Shown: positions 25,398 through 34,787, counted from the first letter of the stretch. The stretch: DNA of 52,550 nt from an uncultured Bacteroidota bacterium (GCA_903911435.1 CAIWDF010000054.1:1-52550), one strand, 5' to 3'. Made by a program: numbers and translations. Notes: generated by a model from the sequence alone, not told the origin.

Positions 25398-25435
25398 TTT
25401 TTTGATTTTTTTCACAAAAAATGCAATTCATTTCT

Positions 25436-25443
25436 TACTTTTG
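25436..25443 (+). promoter_or_regulatory. -7 promoter element (TACTTTTG) of ssb
   Basis: TACTTTTG fits TAnnTTTG, 28 bp before the ssb ATG and after the dnaG stop. Confidence 0.55.
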
Positions 25444-25471
25444 CTAAAGTATTCATAAAAACAAAATCAAA

Positions 25472-25882
25472 ATGGCAGGAATCAACAAAGTAATTTTGGT
25501 GGGTAATTTAGGAAAGGACCCCGAAGTGCGTCACCTAGAAGGAGGTGCAAGTGTAGCAAGTTTTTCATTGGCTACATCTGAGGTATACAAAGACAAAAGT
25601 GGTAATCGAAAAGAACAGACTGAATGGCATAATATTGTTGTTTGGAGGGGACTAGCCGATATCGCTGAAAAGTATTTGAGAAAAGGTATGACAATTTACT
25701 TGGAAGGAAAAATACGAACCCGTTCATATGACAAAGATGGTATTAAGCACTACAGCACTGAGATTGTGGCTGATTCATTCACCATGCTTGGTAAAAAGGA
25801 AAACAATCAATCCACTCCTGGTGATGATATTGGAGGAGTTTCGGATAGTAACATCAACGGTGCTGATGGTCTACCATTTTAG
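25472..25882 (+). CDS. ssb: Single-stranded DNA-binding protein
   Basis: A 136-residue SSB. The OB-fold runs from about residue 3 to 108 (INKVILVGNLGKDPEVRHLE, SFSLATSEVYKDKSGNRKE, TEWHNIVVWRGLADIAEKYL, GKIRTRSYDKDGIKHYSTE). A short Ser/Gly/Asn linker leads to the acidic interaction tip DGLPF that recruits replication and repair proteins. Length is normal. The ssb-gldE-gldD order is one I know from other Bacteroidota. A hairpin at 25895-25935 separates it from gldE. Confidence 0.96.
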   Translation: MAGINKVILVGNLGKDPEVRHLEGGASVASFSLATSEVYKDKSGNRKEQTEWHNIVVWRGLADIAEKYLRKGMTIYLEGKIRTRSYDKDGIKHYSTEIVADSFTMLGKKENNQSTPGDDIGGVSDSNINGADGLPF

Positions 25883-25894
25883 AAATTAAATAGG

Positions 25895-25943
25895 AATGTT
25901 TGATGATTAGTCAGTAAGAGTAATTATCAAACATTTTATTTTA
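25895..25943 (+). terminator. Hairpin after ssb
   Basis: AATGTTTGAT (25895-25904) pairs perfectly with ATCAAACATT (25926-25935), then TTATTTTA. It probably ends or attenuates the ssb transcript 15-20 bp before gldE. The loop is long (21 nt). Confidence 0.5.
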
Positions 25944-25957
25944 CAAATCTATCCACA

Positions 25958-27307
25958 TTGCCAATACTCATTATTAATATTTTTTACTATCAGACTTCCA
26001 TTCTTGCTATTCTCGTTAAGCCTTTTTCGGTAGGCATAGCGATTTCATTGATATCAATGTTCGCTCTGCTTTTAATAGTTTCAATAGTTTCTGCTGCGGA
26101 GTCTGCCTTCTTTTCACTTACTCCATCTGATATGGAAGATCTAAAAATTTCAGGAAATGAGATAGATGAAAGCATTTTGAAGCTTGTAAGTGCTCCAAAA
26201 AGATTATTAGCCACTCTATTAATAAGTATCAATTTTATTAATATCGCAATTGTGGTGCTTTCAACTTTGGTGATGGAAGGGATGTTTGAATTCACCCCAG
26301 AAAGCCATTTATTAGGTTTTATCATTCAAGTTGTGATAGTAACATTTCTAATTTTATTAATTGGAGAAGTAATACCTAAAATATATGCCACGCAGAACCC
26401 TTTGAGCTCAGCGCGTTTTCTATTCTTATTGGTTCAATTTCTTCAAAAAATATTTTATCCTATTAGTTCTTTTTTAATCTATTCAACTTCATTGCTAGAC
26501 AAGTTGATTATTCCAAAATCTCATAATATTTCCGTAGATGAATTATCTCAGGCTTTGGATCTCACCTCAGATAATGAAATACCTGTAGAAGATCATAAGA
26601 TATTAAAAGGGATTGTGAAATTTGGTAGCACTGATGTAAAACAAATTATGAAATCAAGGATGGATGTTGTTGCCTTTGATTCAATTCATGAGTTTGAAAA
26701 ACTTCTCACAGACATTACGAATAGTGGGTTTTCACGTGTGCCGATTTACAAGGAAAAACTTGATAATATTGTAGGAGTTTTGTACGCTAAAGATTTACTT
26801 CAGTATAAGAACGAAAAAAAAGGTTTTAGTTGGCAGACAATAATAAGGCCGCCATTTTTTGTTCCTGAGAATAAAAAGATTGATGATTTACTCCGTGAAT
26901 TTCAATCGAAGAAAATTCATTTAGCTGTTGTAGTTGATGAATATGGCGGCACATCAGGCATAGTCACTTTAGAGGATGTCATTGAAGAAATTGTAGGTGA
27001 AATAAATGATGAATTTGACGATGATGATTTGGTTTATTCTAAACTAGATGAAAACAACTTTGTTTTTGAAGGGAAAGCGCATTTGAATGATGTATATCGA
27101 ATTTTGGAAATTGATGGGGAGGCATTTGAAGAAGTAAAAGGCGAAGCAGATACCTTAGCGGGTTTAATCATTGAAATAGAAGGAAGGATACCTACAAGGA
27201 ACGAAACAATTCAATTCAACAATTTATTATTTACCATAGAATCTGCAGATAATAGAAAGTTAAAAAGAGTAAAAATATCAATTCGAAAAGACAATGAAAA
27301 AGTTTAA
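25958..27307 (+). CDS. gldE: Gliding motility-associated GldE (CNNM/CorC-type membrane protein)
   Basis: A 449-residue membrane protein with the CNNM/DUF21 domain (four TM helices, about 20-190; VSAAESAFFSLTPSDME is typical), two CBS domains (about 210-330; VKQIMKSRMDVVAFD and HLAVVVDEYGGTSGIVTLEDV) and a CorC/HlyC C-terminal domain (about 345-440). Similar proteins export Mg2+ or Co2+. In Bacteroidota this one neighbours and supports GldD, part of the gliding/T9SS machinery. The start is TTG (25958); the first in-frame ATG would remove the first TM segment. The gldD ATG lies inside its 3' end (14-bp overlap), which indicates coupling. Confidence 0.88.
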   Translation: MPILIINIFYYQTSILAILVKPFSVGIAISLISMFALLLIVSIVSAAESAFFSLTPSDMEDLKISGNEIDESILKLVSAPKRLLATLLISINFINIAIVVLSTLVMEGMFEFTPESHLLGFIIQVVIVTFLILLIGEVIPKIYATQNPLSSARFLFLLVQFLQKIFYPISSFLIYSTSLLDKLIIPKSHNISVDELSQALDLTSDNEIPVEDHKILKGIVKFGSTDVKQIMKSRMDVVAFDSIHEFEKLLTDITNSGFSRVPIYKEKLDNIVGVLYAKDLLQYKNEKKGFSWQTIIRPPFFVPENKKIDDLLREFQSKKIHLAVVVDEYGGTSGIVTLEDVIEEIVGEINDEFDDDDLVYSKLDENNFVFEGKAHLNDVYRILEIDGEAFEEVKGEADTLAGLIIEIEGRIPTRNETIQFNNLLFTIESADNRKLKRVKISIRKDNEKV

Positions 27308-27938
27308 CATTCCTTTTTTTTTAATTATTTTTTCTTGCTTCCAATTTACGTCTTGCTCTGATGACGATGTTACAGTTCCAAAACCAAAAGCATATTTTCG
27401 ATTGTCCTTCCCTGAAAAAAAATATGAAAAATATGATGCTAGCTGTCCATTTACATTTGAAATCCCTTCTTATTCAAAGATGGAAAATGATAAAAATGCG
27501 AACGCAGAACCGTGTTGGTTAAATTTGAATTTCCCTTCTTTTAATGGCACGTTGCATTTAAGTTATAAGGCGGTAAATGATAATATTGAAGGATATTTAC
27601 AAGATACCTATATACTTGCTTCCAAGCACCAGATTAAAGCGTCTGGGATTGAAACACAACCATTTTCAAAACCTAAAAGTAAAGTTTATGGATTAGTGTA
27701 CGAGATTGAAGGTAATGCAGCCTCATCAATTCAGTTTTTTCTGACTGACAGTACAAAACATTTTATCCGGGGGGCTCTGTATTTCAACGCGGTACCAAAC
27801 ACTGATTCTATCAAACCTGTCTTAACGTTTATCAGAAAGGACATTTATAGACTTATAGAAACATTTGAATGGAAGGAAGACGATACCTCAAACTTCTTTG
27901 CGAAGAGTATGAATAAAAAACAAACAGGAAGCAAATAA
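27294..27938 (+). CDS. gldD: Gliding motility lipoprotein GldD
   Basis: A 214-residue lipoprotein. The signal peptide ends with lipobox-like FQFTSC (Cys about residue 21). The mature protein has the GldD signature PKAYFRLSFPEKKYEKYDA (Pro at about residue 29), then CPFTFEIPSYSKM and CWLNLNFPSFNGTLHLSYK. GldD is needed for gliding and type IX secretion in characterised flavobacteria. It overlaps gldE by 14 bp upstream. Its last 51 bp overlap the 3' end of the convergent ctaA gene, an unusual antisense overlap. Confidence 0.9.
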   Translation: MKKFNIPFFLIIFSCFQFTSCSDDDVTVPKPKAYFRLSFPEKKYEKYDASCPFTFEIPSYSKMENDKNANAEPCWLNLNFPSFNGTLHLSYKAVNDNIEGYLQDTYILASKHQIKASGIETQPFSKPKSKVYGLVYEIEGNAASSIQFFLTDSTKHFIRGALYFNAVPNTDSIKPVLTFIRKDIYRLIETFEWKEDDTSNFFAKSMNKKQTGSK

Positions 27939-28910
27939 AAAGAAGGCCCCCGTTTGATGTAAAACTCCTAAGACCACAGGAACCGCATAAAGAATTGTTA
28001 ATACACCTAAAAGGAATTGAACTGTTACAACACCTAAAATAAAATTAGATGCGTTTCTTTGAAGTTGTTTAGTTTCAGAACTTCTCGCACTTTCCCATAC
28101 ATACAAAACGATGGCGAAAACCAAAAAAGCTAGAATACGATGTATGAATTGTACACCAGATGGATTCTCAACCATGTTCTTATAAAATGGTTCAAAAGAA
28201 ACAATTGTGTCTGGAAACAATTTATTTCCCATTTTTGGAAAGGTATTATAAAACAGACCAGCTTTTAATCCTGCTACAAAAGCCCCATAAATTATCTGAA
28301 AAATAATTAATGAAAGCATAATTATAGACAACCGATTAAGTTGTCTGTTCATTTTATTTATTCCTAAAGCCTTAGGATAAAGCAAATCAAGAGCATACCA
28401 AAAAGTAAAGCCAAATACTGTGAATGCTGAAATTAGATGTGCAGCTAAGCGATAATGACTGACATGAGGTTCCTTATGTAAACCACTATATACCATGTAC
28501 CATCCCAATACTCCTTGTAAAGCACCTAATAATAATAGAGCCAACATTTTTTTTAGTAAGTCTTTTGAGAAACGCTTTTGAATCCAAAAGTACAAAAAAG
28601 GAATAACAAACACCAATCCAATGGTTCGTCCTAAAAATCGGTGAATATACTCCCACCAGTATATCGACTTGAATTCATCTAGCGAAAATTGATTGTTGAT
28701 TATCTTGTATTCAGGAGTTTGTTTATACTTCTCAAAGGGTATCTGCCAATCAGCATCTGAAAGTGGAGGAATGGAACCAATAATTGGATTCCATTCAACC
28801 ATAGATAACCCAGAATGAGTAAGTCGAGTTATGCCTCCAATGACAACCATTAAATAAATAAGAACACAGCCAAGAAGAAGCCAAATGATTATTGGTTTAT
28901 TATTTTTCAT
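27888..28910 (-). CDS. ctaA: Heme A synthase (COX15/CtaA)
   Basis: A 340-residue integral membrane enzyme that oxidises heme O to heme A for cytochrome oxidase. Eight TM segments can be followed. The family His/Glu motifs are visible: GGITRLTHSGLSMVEWNPI (about 26-44), the EYIHRFLGR block, HYRLAAHLI, and in the C-terminal half QFIHRILAF and GVLHQTGAF. No assembly gene is adjacent. Its 3' end lies antisense to the last 51 bp of gldD. Length is typical for the alphaproteobacterial/Bacteroidota type. Confidence 0.93.
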   Translation of the reverse strand: MKNNKPIIIWLLLGCVLIYLMVVIGGITRLTHSGLSMVEWNPIIGSIPPLSDADWQIPFEKYKQTPEYKIINNQFSLDEFKSIYWWEYIHRFLGRTIGLVFVIPFLYFWIQKRFSKDLLKKMLALLLLGALQGVLGWYMVYSGLHKEPHVSHYRLAAHLISAFTVFGFTFWYALDLLYPKALGINKMNRQLNRLSIIMLSLIIFQIIYGAFVAGLKAGLFYNTFPKMGNKLFPDTIVSFEPFYKNMVENPSGVQFIHRILAFLVFAIVLYVWESARSSETKQLQRNASNFILGVVTVQFLLGVLTILYAVPVVLGVLHQTGAFFLFASCLFFIHTLRKEV

Positions 28911-28947
28911 TTAATAGAGTAAAAAAAGTTTGAATACCTATACAATT

Positions 28948-29478
28948 TTAAGGATTAGTGACTTCATCTGAATAAACCCAATCGCTATAATGATTGGCTC
29001 TATCGCGCATTATTATCGCAAGCCTAAATGTTGCATTTTGCAAAGGAACTAAAGGATAAAATGGAAATAATGGCTCGCCTCTCAATTGGATTTTTATCTC
29101 CCCTTCAAGAGCTTTGTATTGTCCTTGCGGAGTGATATCGGGTATCCTGTATGGAAAATTAAGAGTATCGAAACCACTTGTGGTGGAATTATCATATGGA
29201 TGAAATTTACCATCAATGCCTTTGAATTGATACACTACCTTTAAATCTGGTATTGGATCCGTTGAAGAAACTCCTACATCGCCATCTCCATCAGTAAATT
29301 TAATCGTGCAGTCTATTCCAGAAAGGGTAGTAAGACCATCAGTTGTAGACACCTTTTTGTTTGTAATATCTTTAAAAGTGATCACTGGAGCCGAAGGGAA
29401 GTTTTTCTCTTTAACACACGATGAAATAAAAGCAACCAAAATGAAAAGAATAAGTAAAATAGAAAATTGATTTTTCAT
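28948..29478 (-). CDS. Hypothetical lipoprotein
   Basis: I do not recognise a named family. The ATG at 29478 gives a lipoprotein signal peptide (MKNQFSILLILFILVAFISS then Cys, residue 21). Earlier in-frame starts overlap a TACCTTTA promoter-like element at 29496-29503. The mature 156 residues are beta-rich and contain FTDGDGDVG, a Ca-binding-like Asp-rich loop, and a tail RDRANHYSDWVYSDEVT. Such lipoproteins are common in Bacteroidota and their role is unknown. It is divergent from the LuxE-like gene and sits 37 bp upstream of ctaA on the same strand, so the two may be cotranscribed. Confidence 0.75.
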   Translation of the reverse strand: MKNQFSILLILFILVAFISSCVKEKNFPSAPVITFKDITNKKVSTTDGLTTLSGIDCTIKFTDGDGDVGVSSTDPIPDLKVVYQFKGIDGKFHPYDNSTTSGFDTLNFPYRIPDITPQGQYKALEGEIKIQLRGEPLFPFYPLVPLQNATFRLAIIMRDRANHYSDWVYSDEVTNP

Positions 29479-29550
29479 TGCCTGAATTAGGACCATAAAG
29501 GTAGTGATTTTTTTATTTCAAAAATAGAGTTTATTTCACTATGTTTTTAG

Positions 29551-29558
29551 TAGGTTTG
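29551..29558 (+). promoter_or_regulatory. -7 promoter element (TAGGTTTG) of the LuxE-like gene
   Basis: TAGGTTTG lies 11 bp before the ATG at 29570. Confidence 0.5.
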
Positions 29559-29569
29559 TAAAATTAACT

Positions 29570-30583
29570 ATGAAACCTGCAACAGAAAATATATTTTCTA
29601 TCTCGAATGATTCTCAATTCAAACATAAAACACTTGAAATTTTTCACTATCAAGCAAACGAATGTGAAGTTTACAATAGATATATTAATACGCTCAAAAT
29701 CAATATTGATAAAGTTTCGGGAATAGACCAAATACCCTTCTTGCCTATTGAATTTTTCAAAACACATACCATCCTTAGTTCAACAAAAAATACTAATTCA
29801 AAATCAGTTAGGTTTACAAGTAGTGGCACCACACATGATAACCCAAGCAGCCACTATGTTAATGACGTTTCTATTTATGAAAAGAGCTATCTTAAATGTT
29901 TTGAGTTATTCTATGGGAACATTAACAAGTACACAATATTTGCTTTACTTCCATCTTATCTAGAAAGGAGTGGCTCCTCATTAATTTACATGGTGAGTGA
30001 TTTTATTGATAAATCAGAAAGTGAATTAAGTAAATTTTATTTGAACGATACGGAAGAGTTGATTAAGTCACTAATGACAACAGAAGAAGTTCACAGCAAA
30101 TTTCATAAAGTTGACAAAATAAACATCCTGATTGGTGTAACTTATGCTCTTCTAGATTTAATTGAAAAATATAACTTTTCTTTAAAAAACACTATCATAA
30201 TGGAAACAGGAGGAATGAAAGGCAAACGCAAAGAACTTGTAAAACAGGAATTGCACTCTATTCTTAAAAGCAGATTTGGTGTAACAGAAATTCATAGTGA
30301 ATATGGGATGACAGAGCTTCTTTCACAAGCTTATTCCAAGGGTAACGGCTTATTTGTTTGTCCTCCGTGGATGAAGGTTTTGATTAGAGATATTAATGAC
30401 CCTCTTAGCATTTTACCTTGTCTTAAAACTGGAGGAATAAATGTGATAGATTTGGCTAATATCAATTCTTGCTCATTTATTGCAACTCAAGACTTGGGGA
30501 AAATACATGAAGATGGAAGTTTCGAAGTGATTGGGCGCTTTGACAACAGTGACATCAGAGGATGCAATTTATTGGTTAGTTAG
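29570..30583 (+). CDS. LuxE/PaaK-type acyl-protein synthetase-like protein
   Basis: A 337-residue member of the adenylate-forming LuxE group. Visible features are IPFLPIEFFKTHTILS (about 58-73), the nucleotide-loop region RFTSSGTTHDNPSSHY (about 84-99, TSSGTT), METGGMKGKRKEL, the YGMTELLSQAY block (about 245-255) and a C-terminal GRFDNSDIRGCNLLV in the usual end position. LuxE activates fatty acids for transfer; in Bacteroidota these proteins occur singly or with surface-polymer genes, and the substrate here is unknown. It has its own promoter and is convergent with tyrS (45-bp gap). Confidence 0.82.
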   Translation: MKPATENIFSISNDSQFKHKTLEIFHYQANECEVYNRYINTLKINIDKVSGIDQIPFLPIEFFKTHTILSSTKNTNSKSVRFTSSGTTHDNPSSHYVNDVSIYEKSYLKCFELFYGNINKYTIFALLPSYLERSGSSLIYMVSDFIDKSESELSKFYLNDTEELIKSLMTTEEVHSKFHKVDKINILIGVTYALLDLIEKYNFSLKNTIIMETGGMKGKRKELVKQELHSILKSRFGVTEIHSEYGMTELLSQAYSKGNGLFVCPPWMKVLIRDINDPLSILPCLKTGGINVIDLANINSCSFIATQDLGKIHEDGSFEVIGRFDNSDIRGCNLLVS

Positions 30584-30628
30584 AAATACCCAAACAAAAA
30601 ACAAAACCTCATTGGGAATTGTATTTAA

Positions 30629-31924
30629 TCAGGGAATAACTCTAACTAAATGATAATTTTTCTTGCCTTTCTGAATTAAGATATATTTGTTGCTAATCAA
30701 ATTTCGTGAATTTATTACCGTATCCAAACTCTCCACCTTGGTTTTGTTTACAAAGACACCTCCTCCTTGTATCATTTTTTTCGCTTCGGTTTTGGATTGA
30801 AAAACATGAGTCTTTTCTGTCAAAAAATCAACAATTGAAATGCCCGAATCGAGATCTATCTTGTTTATTTGTTCTTGCTCTACGCCTTCAAAAATCGACA
30901 GGAAATCAACCTCCGATAAATTTTGCAATGTCTCTTCCGTTCCCTTCCCAAAAAGTATTTCAGATGCTTCAACCGCTGCGTTAAAATCTTCTTCTGAGTG
31001 AACTCGAATTGTAATATCCTTTGCTAGCGTCTTTTGCAAGATTCGAGAATGAGGTGCGCTAGATTGTTCTTTCTCTAGCATTTCTATTTCTTCTTTTGTG
31101 AATAAGGTGAAAATACGGATATATGTTTTGACATCTTCGTCACCTGCATTCAGCCAAAATTGATAAAATTTGTAAGGTGAGGTTCTTGACCTATCTAACC
31201 AAATATTCCCACTTTCGGTTTTACCAAATTTGGTACCATCTGCTTTTTTTATTAATGGAGTTGTTAACGCGAATGCCTCACCTCCAGATTTTCTTCGAAT
31301 TAGTTCAGTCCCTGTAACTATATTTCCCCACTGATCGGAGCCTCCCATCTGAAGTTGAATATTCTTATTTTTCCAAAGATAATAGAAATCGTATCCTTGT
31401 ACTAATTGGTAGCTGAATTCCGTAAAACTCATTCCATTTTCTAATCTACTTTTTACTGAGTCTTTTGACATCATGTAATTTACCGTCAGATGTTTCCCAA
31501 CTTCTCGAATAAATTCAAGAAACGAAAATTCTTTAAACCAATCATAATTATTGACAATTTCTGCTGAGTTGGGTCCACAATCGAAATCAAGAAATTTCTC
31601 AAGTTGCTTTTTTTGACACGCTACATTATGATTGAGTGTAGATTCATCCAACAAATTTCTTTCGGCTGACTTGCCTGATGGATCGCCAACCATGCCAGTA
31701 GCACCCCCTACTAAAGCAATTGGTTTGTGTCCTGCTTTTTGAAAATGTAGCAACATCATTACAGGCACCATATTTCCAATTCCAAGTGAATCAGCAGTGG
31801 GATCGAAGCCAATATACCCGCTAACCATTTGTTTGTTCAATAACTCCTCTGTCCCAGGCATGATATCTTGAATCATTCCTCTCCACTTCAATTCCTCAAC
31901 AAAATTTTTTCTCATATTCATCAT
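30629..31924 (-). CDS. tyrS: Tyrosyl-tRNA synthetase
   Basis: A 431-residue class I synthetase that charges tRNA-Tyr. The Rossmann core has [20 protein letters not shown] (HIGH region), [20 protein letters not shown], the tyrosine pocket [20 protein letters not shown] and [14 protein letters not shown], and the KMSKS-type loop [11 protein letters not shown]-terminal S4-like RNA-binding domain follows (about 360-431). The HIGH region reads GIGN, with Gly at residue 48 in place of the first His. Start could be the ATG at 31924 or, three codons later, at 31915; the promoter at 31935-31942 leaves only a short leader for either. Confidence 0.95.
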   Translation of the reverse strand: MMNMRKNFVEELKWRGMIQDIMPGTEELLNKQMVSGYIGFDPTADSLGIGNMVPVMMLLHFQKAGHKPIALVGGATGMVGDPSGKSAERNLLDESTLNHNVACQKKQLEKFLDFDCGPNSAEIVNNYDWFKEFSFLEFIREVGKHLTVNYMMSKDSVKSRLENGMSFTEFSYQLVQGYDFYYLWKNKNIQLQMGGSDQWGNIVTGTELIRRKSGGEAFALTTPLIKKADGTKFGKTESGNIWLDRSRTSPYKFYQFWLNAGDEDVKTYIRIFTLFTKEEIEMLEKEQSSAPHSRILQKTLAKDITIRVHSEEDFNAAVEASEILFGKGTEETLQNLSEVDFLSIFEGVEQEQINKIDLDSGISIVDFLTEKTHVFQSKTEAKKMIQGGGVFVNKTKVESLDTVINSRNLISNKYILIQKGKKNYHLVRVIP

Positions 31925-31934
31925 TTTCGAGGTG

Positions 31935-31942
31935 CAAATGTA
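31935..31942 (-). promoter_or_regulatory. -7 promoter element (TACATTTG) of tyrS
   Basis: Minus-strand TACATTTG fits TAnnTTTG, 10 bp before the outer tyrS ATG. Confidence 0.5.
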
Positions 31943-32087
31943 GTGAAATGTGTTCTATGGCAGAAATCTAATTCTGATTATAAAACGAAATCAGACATGT
32001 ATCAAAGGATAATGCAGCATCATCTGTATATTTGCCCAATCCATAAATTTATTTTCAAATGAACAAGAAATCAAATAACAATAAGAT

Positions 32088-32095
32088 TACTTTTG
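32088..32095 (+). promoter_or_regulatory. -7 promoter element (TACTTTTG) of glyS
   Basis: TACTTTTG fits TAnnTTTG, 25 bp before the ATG at 32121. 31943-32087 shows no gene. Confidence 0.5.
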
Positions 32096-32120
32096 CATCC
32101 TAAATAATTAAACTTAAAAG

Positions 32121-33671
32121 ATGAATCAGGAGGATATTTTTAAAAACATTATTTCACATTCAAAAGAATATGGGTTTATTTTTCAAAGTAGCGAGATATA
32201 TGATGGATTGAGTGCCGTGTATGATTATGGTCAAATGGGGGTAGAATTAAAAAAAAACCTTCGGGAATATTGGTGGAAAGCTATGGTTCAGATGCATGAA
32301 AACATTGTTGGTATAGATGCTGCAATTTTTATGCACCCTACAACTTGGAAGGCTTCTGGTCATATTGATGCGTTCAATGATCCATTGATAGACAACAAGG
32401 ATAGCAAAAAAAGATATCGTGCTGATGTGTTAATCGAGGAGCATGTGGCTAAGATTGAGACCAAGATAACCAAAGAAGTCGAGAAAGCAAAGGAGCGTTT
32501 TGGAGAGAGTTTCAATGAAGAAACGTTTAGAAACACCAATGTTAGAGTGCTAGAAAATCAGGCTAAGGCTGACTCGATACTCGATAGATTTAAGGGTGCT
32601 CTTGAAGCAAACAACCTTGAAGAAGTGCGTCAAATAATAATTGATGCCGAAATTGTGTGTCCAATTTCTGGATCTAAAAACTGGACAGAGGTACGCCAGT
32701 TTAATTTGATGTTCAGTACTGCGATGGGCTCTGTTAGTGAAGACGCTAATTTGATTTACCTTCGCCCTGAAACAGCTCAAGGAATATTCGTGAACTTCCT
32801 TAATGTGCAAAAATCGGGACGAATGAAAATTCCTTTTGGAATTGCTCAAACTGGTAAAGCATTCCGAAACGAAATTGTTGCAAGACAATTTATCTTCCGA
32901 ATGCGTGAATTTGAACAGATGGAAATGCAATATTTTGTTCGACCGGGAACTGAGATAGAATGGTATAATTACTGGAAATTAGCTCGCATGAAATGGCACC
33001 AATCATTGGGATTTGGCAATCAGAATTACCGTTTTCACGACCATTTAAAACTTGCCCATTACGCCAATGCTGCATGTGACATTGAGTTTAATTTCCCTTT
33101 TGGATTCAAAGAACTTGAAGGGATTCATAGCCGTACAGATTTTGACTTAAAAGCTCATGAATTACATTCCGGAAAAAAACTGCAGTATTTCGATCCAGAA
33201 ATTAATCAGAATTACGTTCCCTACGTTGTGGAAACATCAGTAGGGTTGGATCGTTTATTCCTTGCAGTGATGTCAAAATCGTATGTAGAAGAAAAACTTG
33301 AAGATGGAACCACACGAGTGGCCTTAAATCTTCCGGCTTTTTTAGCTCCAATTAAAGTTGCGGTACTTCCACTTCTGAAAAAGGACGGACTACCCGAAAA
33401 AGCTCGCGAAATTTTAGAATTATTGAAATATGACCATGCTTGCACCTTTGATGAAAAGGATACAATTGGTAAACGTTACAGAAGGCAAGATGCCATAGGG
33501 ACTCCTTTTTGTATTACAGTTGATCATCAAACAATAGAAGACAATACAGTTACAATTCGTCATCGAGACACTATGACTCAAGAAAGAGTGAGTATTGGCC
33601 AGCTAGTTACCATTATTGAAGAAAAAGTTAGTTTTAAAAAGGCCTTACAAAGTTTGAAGCAAGTTCCCTAA
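32121..33671 (+). CDS. glyS: Glycyl-tRNA synthetase (alpha2 type)
   Basis: A 516-residue single-chain, class II glycyl-tRNA synthetase of the eukaryote-like dimeric type. Motif 1 lies in the early region (YGQMGVELKKNLREYWWKAM). Motif 2 is LRPETAQGIFVNFLNVQKSG then GKAFRNEIVARQFIFRMREF. Motif 3 is EPSVGLDR-like, seen as VVETSVGLDRLFLAVM. The anticodon-binding domain ends the protein (KVAVLPLLKKDGLPEKAREI and GTPFCITVDHQTIEDNTVT). It is monocistronic with its own promoter and is convergent with PorP/SprF; a short hairpin (ACCCTAC ... GTAGGGT, 33680-33698) follows its stop. Confidence 0.95.
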   Translation: MNQEDIFKNIISHSKEYGFIFQSSEIYDGLSAVYDYGQMGVELKKNLREYWWKAMVQMHENIVGIDAAIFMHPTTWKASGHIDAFNDPLIDNKDSKKRYRADVLIEEHVAKIETKITKEVEKAKERFGESFNEETFRNTNVRVLENQAKADSILDRFKGALEANNLEEVRQIIIDAEIVCPISGSKNWTEVRQFNLMFSTAMGSVSEDANLIYLRPETAQGIFVNFLNVQKSGRMKIPFGIAQTGKAFRNEIVARQFIFRMREFEQMEMQYFVRPGTEIEWYNYWKLARMKWHQSLGFGNQNYRFHDHLKLAHYANAACDIEFNFPFGFKELEGIHSRTDFDLKAHELHSGKKLQYFDPEINQNYVPYVVETSVGLDRLFLAVMSKSYVEEKLEDGTTRVALNLPAFLAPIKVAVLPLLKKDGLPEKAREILELLKYDHACTFDEKDTIGKRYRRQDAIGTPFCITVDHQTIEDNTVTIRHRDTMTQERVSIGQLVTIIEEKVSFKKALQSLKQVP

Positions 33672-33679
33672 AACAGAAA

Positions 33680-33698
33680 ACCCTACATAAAGTAGGGT
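33680..33698. terminator. Small hairpin after glyS
   Basis: ACCCTAC-ATAAA-GTAGGGT, a 7-bp perfect stem. No clear U-tract, so termination is uncertain. Confidence 0.35.
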
Positions 33699-33728
33699 CG
33701 TCTGCTCTCTAACTAAACACAAAACAAT

Positions 33729-34676
33729 CTAAAAAACGGGACAAATTCCCGGGCGGTATTTAGGTTTTGGTTTAATACATCTAAACATGAAGCCTAATGA
33801 TAACTCATGGGCGCCTGCTGTTGCGTTTGTAAGTTTTGAAATGGTGATGTCATAGGTATATCCTATTTTTATCTTCTGTCTTTGAAAGCCAACTAGGAAA
33901 ATAAATGCATCATTATTACGATACCAAATTCCCCCAACTATCGCTCCTTTTGTAAAATACAGACCAAAGTTTAATTGACTAAAATCCTTCTGATGTTGAT
34001 ACAAAACATTAGGTGAAATCGTAACATCACTTTTTTCTCCATTCAAATGAAATATCCCACCTGCGTGAAAAGTATACTTCATTGGTAAACGACTAACATA
34101 TATTAATCCTTCGTCTGGTTGAGTAAGATGATTAACCGCAACACCCGCAAACAAACGTTTTGTAAAAGCAACCATTCCTGCCGAGAAATCAGTATAAGAC
34201 TTTTGGCTCCGAATCTGATTTTCACCTGTAATATTAACAAATCCGTACTTTTCATCAATCATGTCTCCAAAATTGAGTTTATTCAAATTCAAACTTTTTT
34301 GACCATATGAACCTTGTAAACCAAAATTGATGGCAAAATTTCGTTTGATTCTAAGTTGATATGAATACATAGCACTGATGGATGCGGTATTCAATGTCCC
34401 CTGCCCAGCCATATCGTATGATGCAAGAAAACCTAACCCTCCTTTTATTTTGTAAATATATTTGTCAATAGATGCGGTTGTGGTAACATAGGTACCAGAT
34501 ATCCCTGGCCATTGATTACGATAATTAATATTAACTCTCGGACAGATTTCAGAACCTGCTAAAGCAGGATTGAGGTATAATGGATTCGCATAAAATTGAG
34601 TGAACTGAGGATCTTGAGCAAATCCACGCACAACAAAAATAATGAGAATAATAAAGGTTAAGCAACCCTTTTTCAT
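33729..34676 (-). CDS. PorP/SprF-family type IX secretion system membrane protein
   Basis: A 315-residue outer-membrane beta-barrel of the PorP/SprF family. The signal peptide (to about residue 20) is followed by the hallmark DPQFTQFYANPLYLNPALAG (22-41) and then CPRVNINYRNQWPGI. Amphipathic strands, rich in Gly and aromatics, continue to a terminal strand (GAHELSLGFMFRC) and a short Cys-containing tail. Family members partner with T9SS-secreted adhesins. It carries its own copy of the ECF promoter motif (34704-34730) that also precedes the sigma gene, so control by the neighbouring sigma factor is likely. It lies 111 bp downstream of the anti-sigma gene on the same strand. Confidence 0.93.
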   Translation of the reverse strand: MKKGCLTFIILIIFVVRGFAQDPQFTQFYANPLYLNPALAGSEICPRVNINYRNQWPGISGTYVTTTASIDKYIYKIKGGLGFLASYDMAGQGTLNTASISAMYSYQLRIKRNFAINFGLQGSYGQKSLNLNKLNFGDMIDEKYGFVNITGENQIRSQKSYTDFSAGMVAFTKRLFAGVAVNHLTQPDEGLIYVSRLPMKYTFHAGGIFHLNGEKSDVTISPNVLYQHQKDFSQLNFGLYFTKGAIVGGIWYRNNDAFIFLVGFQRQKIKIGYTYDITISKLTNATAGAHELSLGFMFRCIKPKPKYRPGICPVF

Positions 34677-34703
34677 ACCAATTTAAAGATTCTATACACC
34701 TAT

Positions 34704-34730
34704 AAGACGTAAATTTCATAAATGGTTGCC
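34704..34730 (-). promoter_or_regulatory. Candidate ECF-sigma promoter of the PorP/SprF gene
   Basis: On the minus strand GGCAACC (34724-34730) is followed after exactly 14 bp by CGTCTT (34704-34709), 27 bp before the ATG at 34676. The same pair with the same spacing precedes the ECF sigma gene (36063-36089). Flanking positions (AGGTGT after the -10) are also shared. Confidence 0.7.
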
Positions 34731-34787
34731 CGTTAAATTAAAAAAATCTTTGAAATTTAGAGGTTTTTTTAAGAAAGAAAGAATAAA

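Noticed and set aside
33680-33698. Riboswitch or leader between glyS and PorP/SprF
   Set aside because: The genes converge here, so no leader exists; only a small hairpin is visible.
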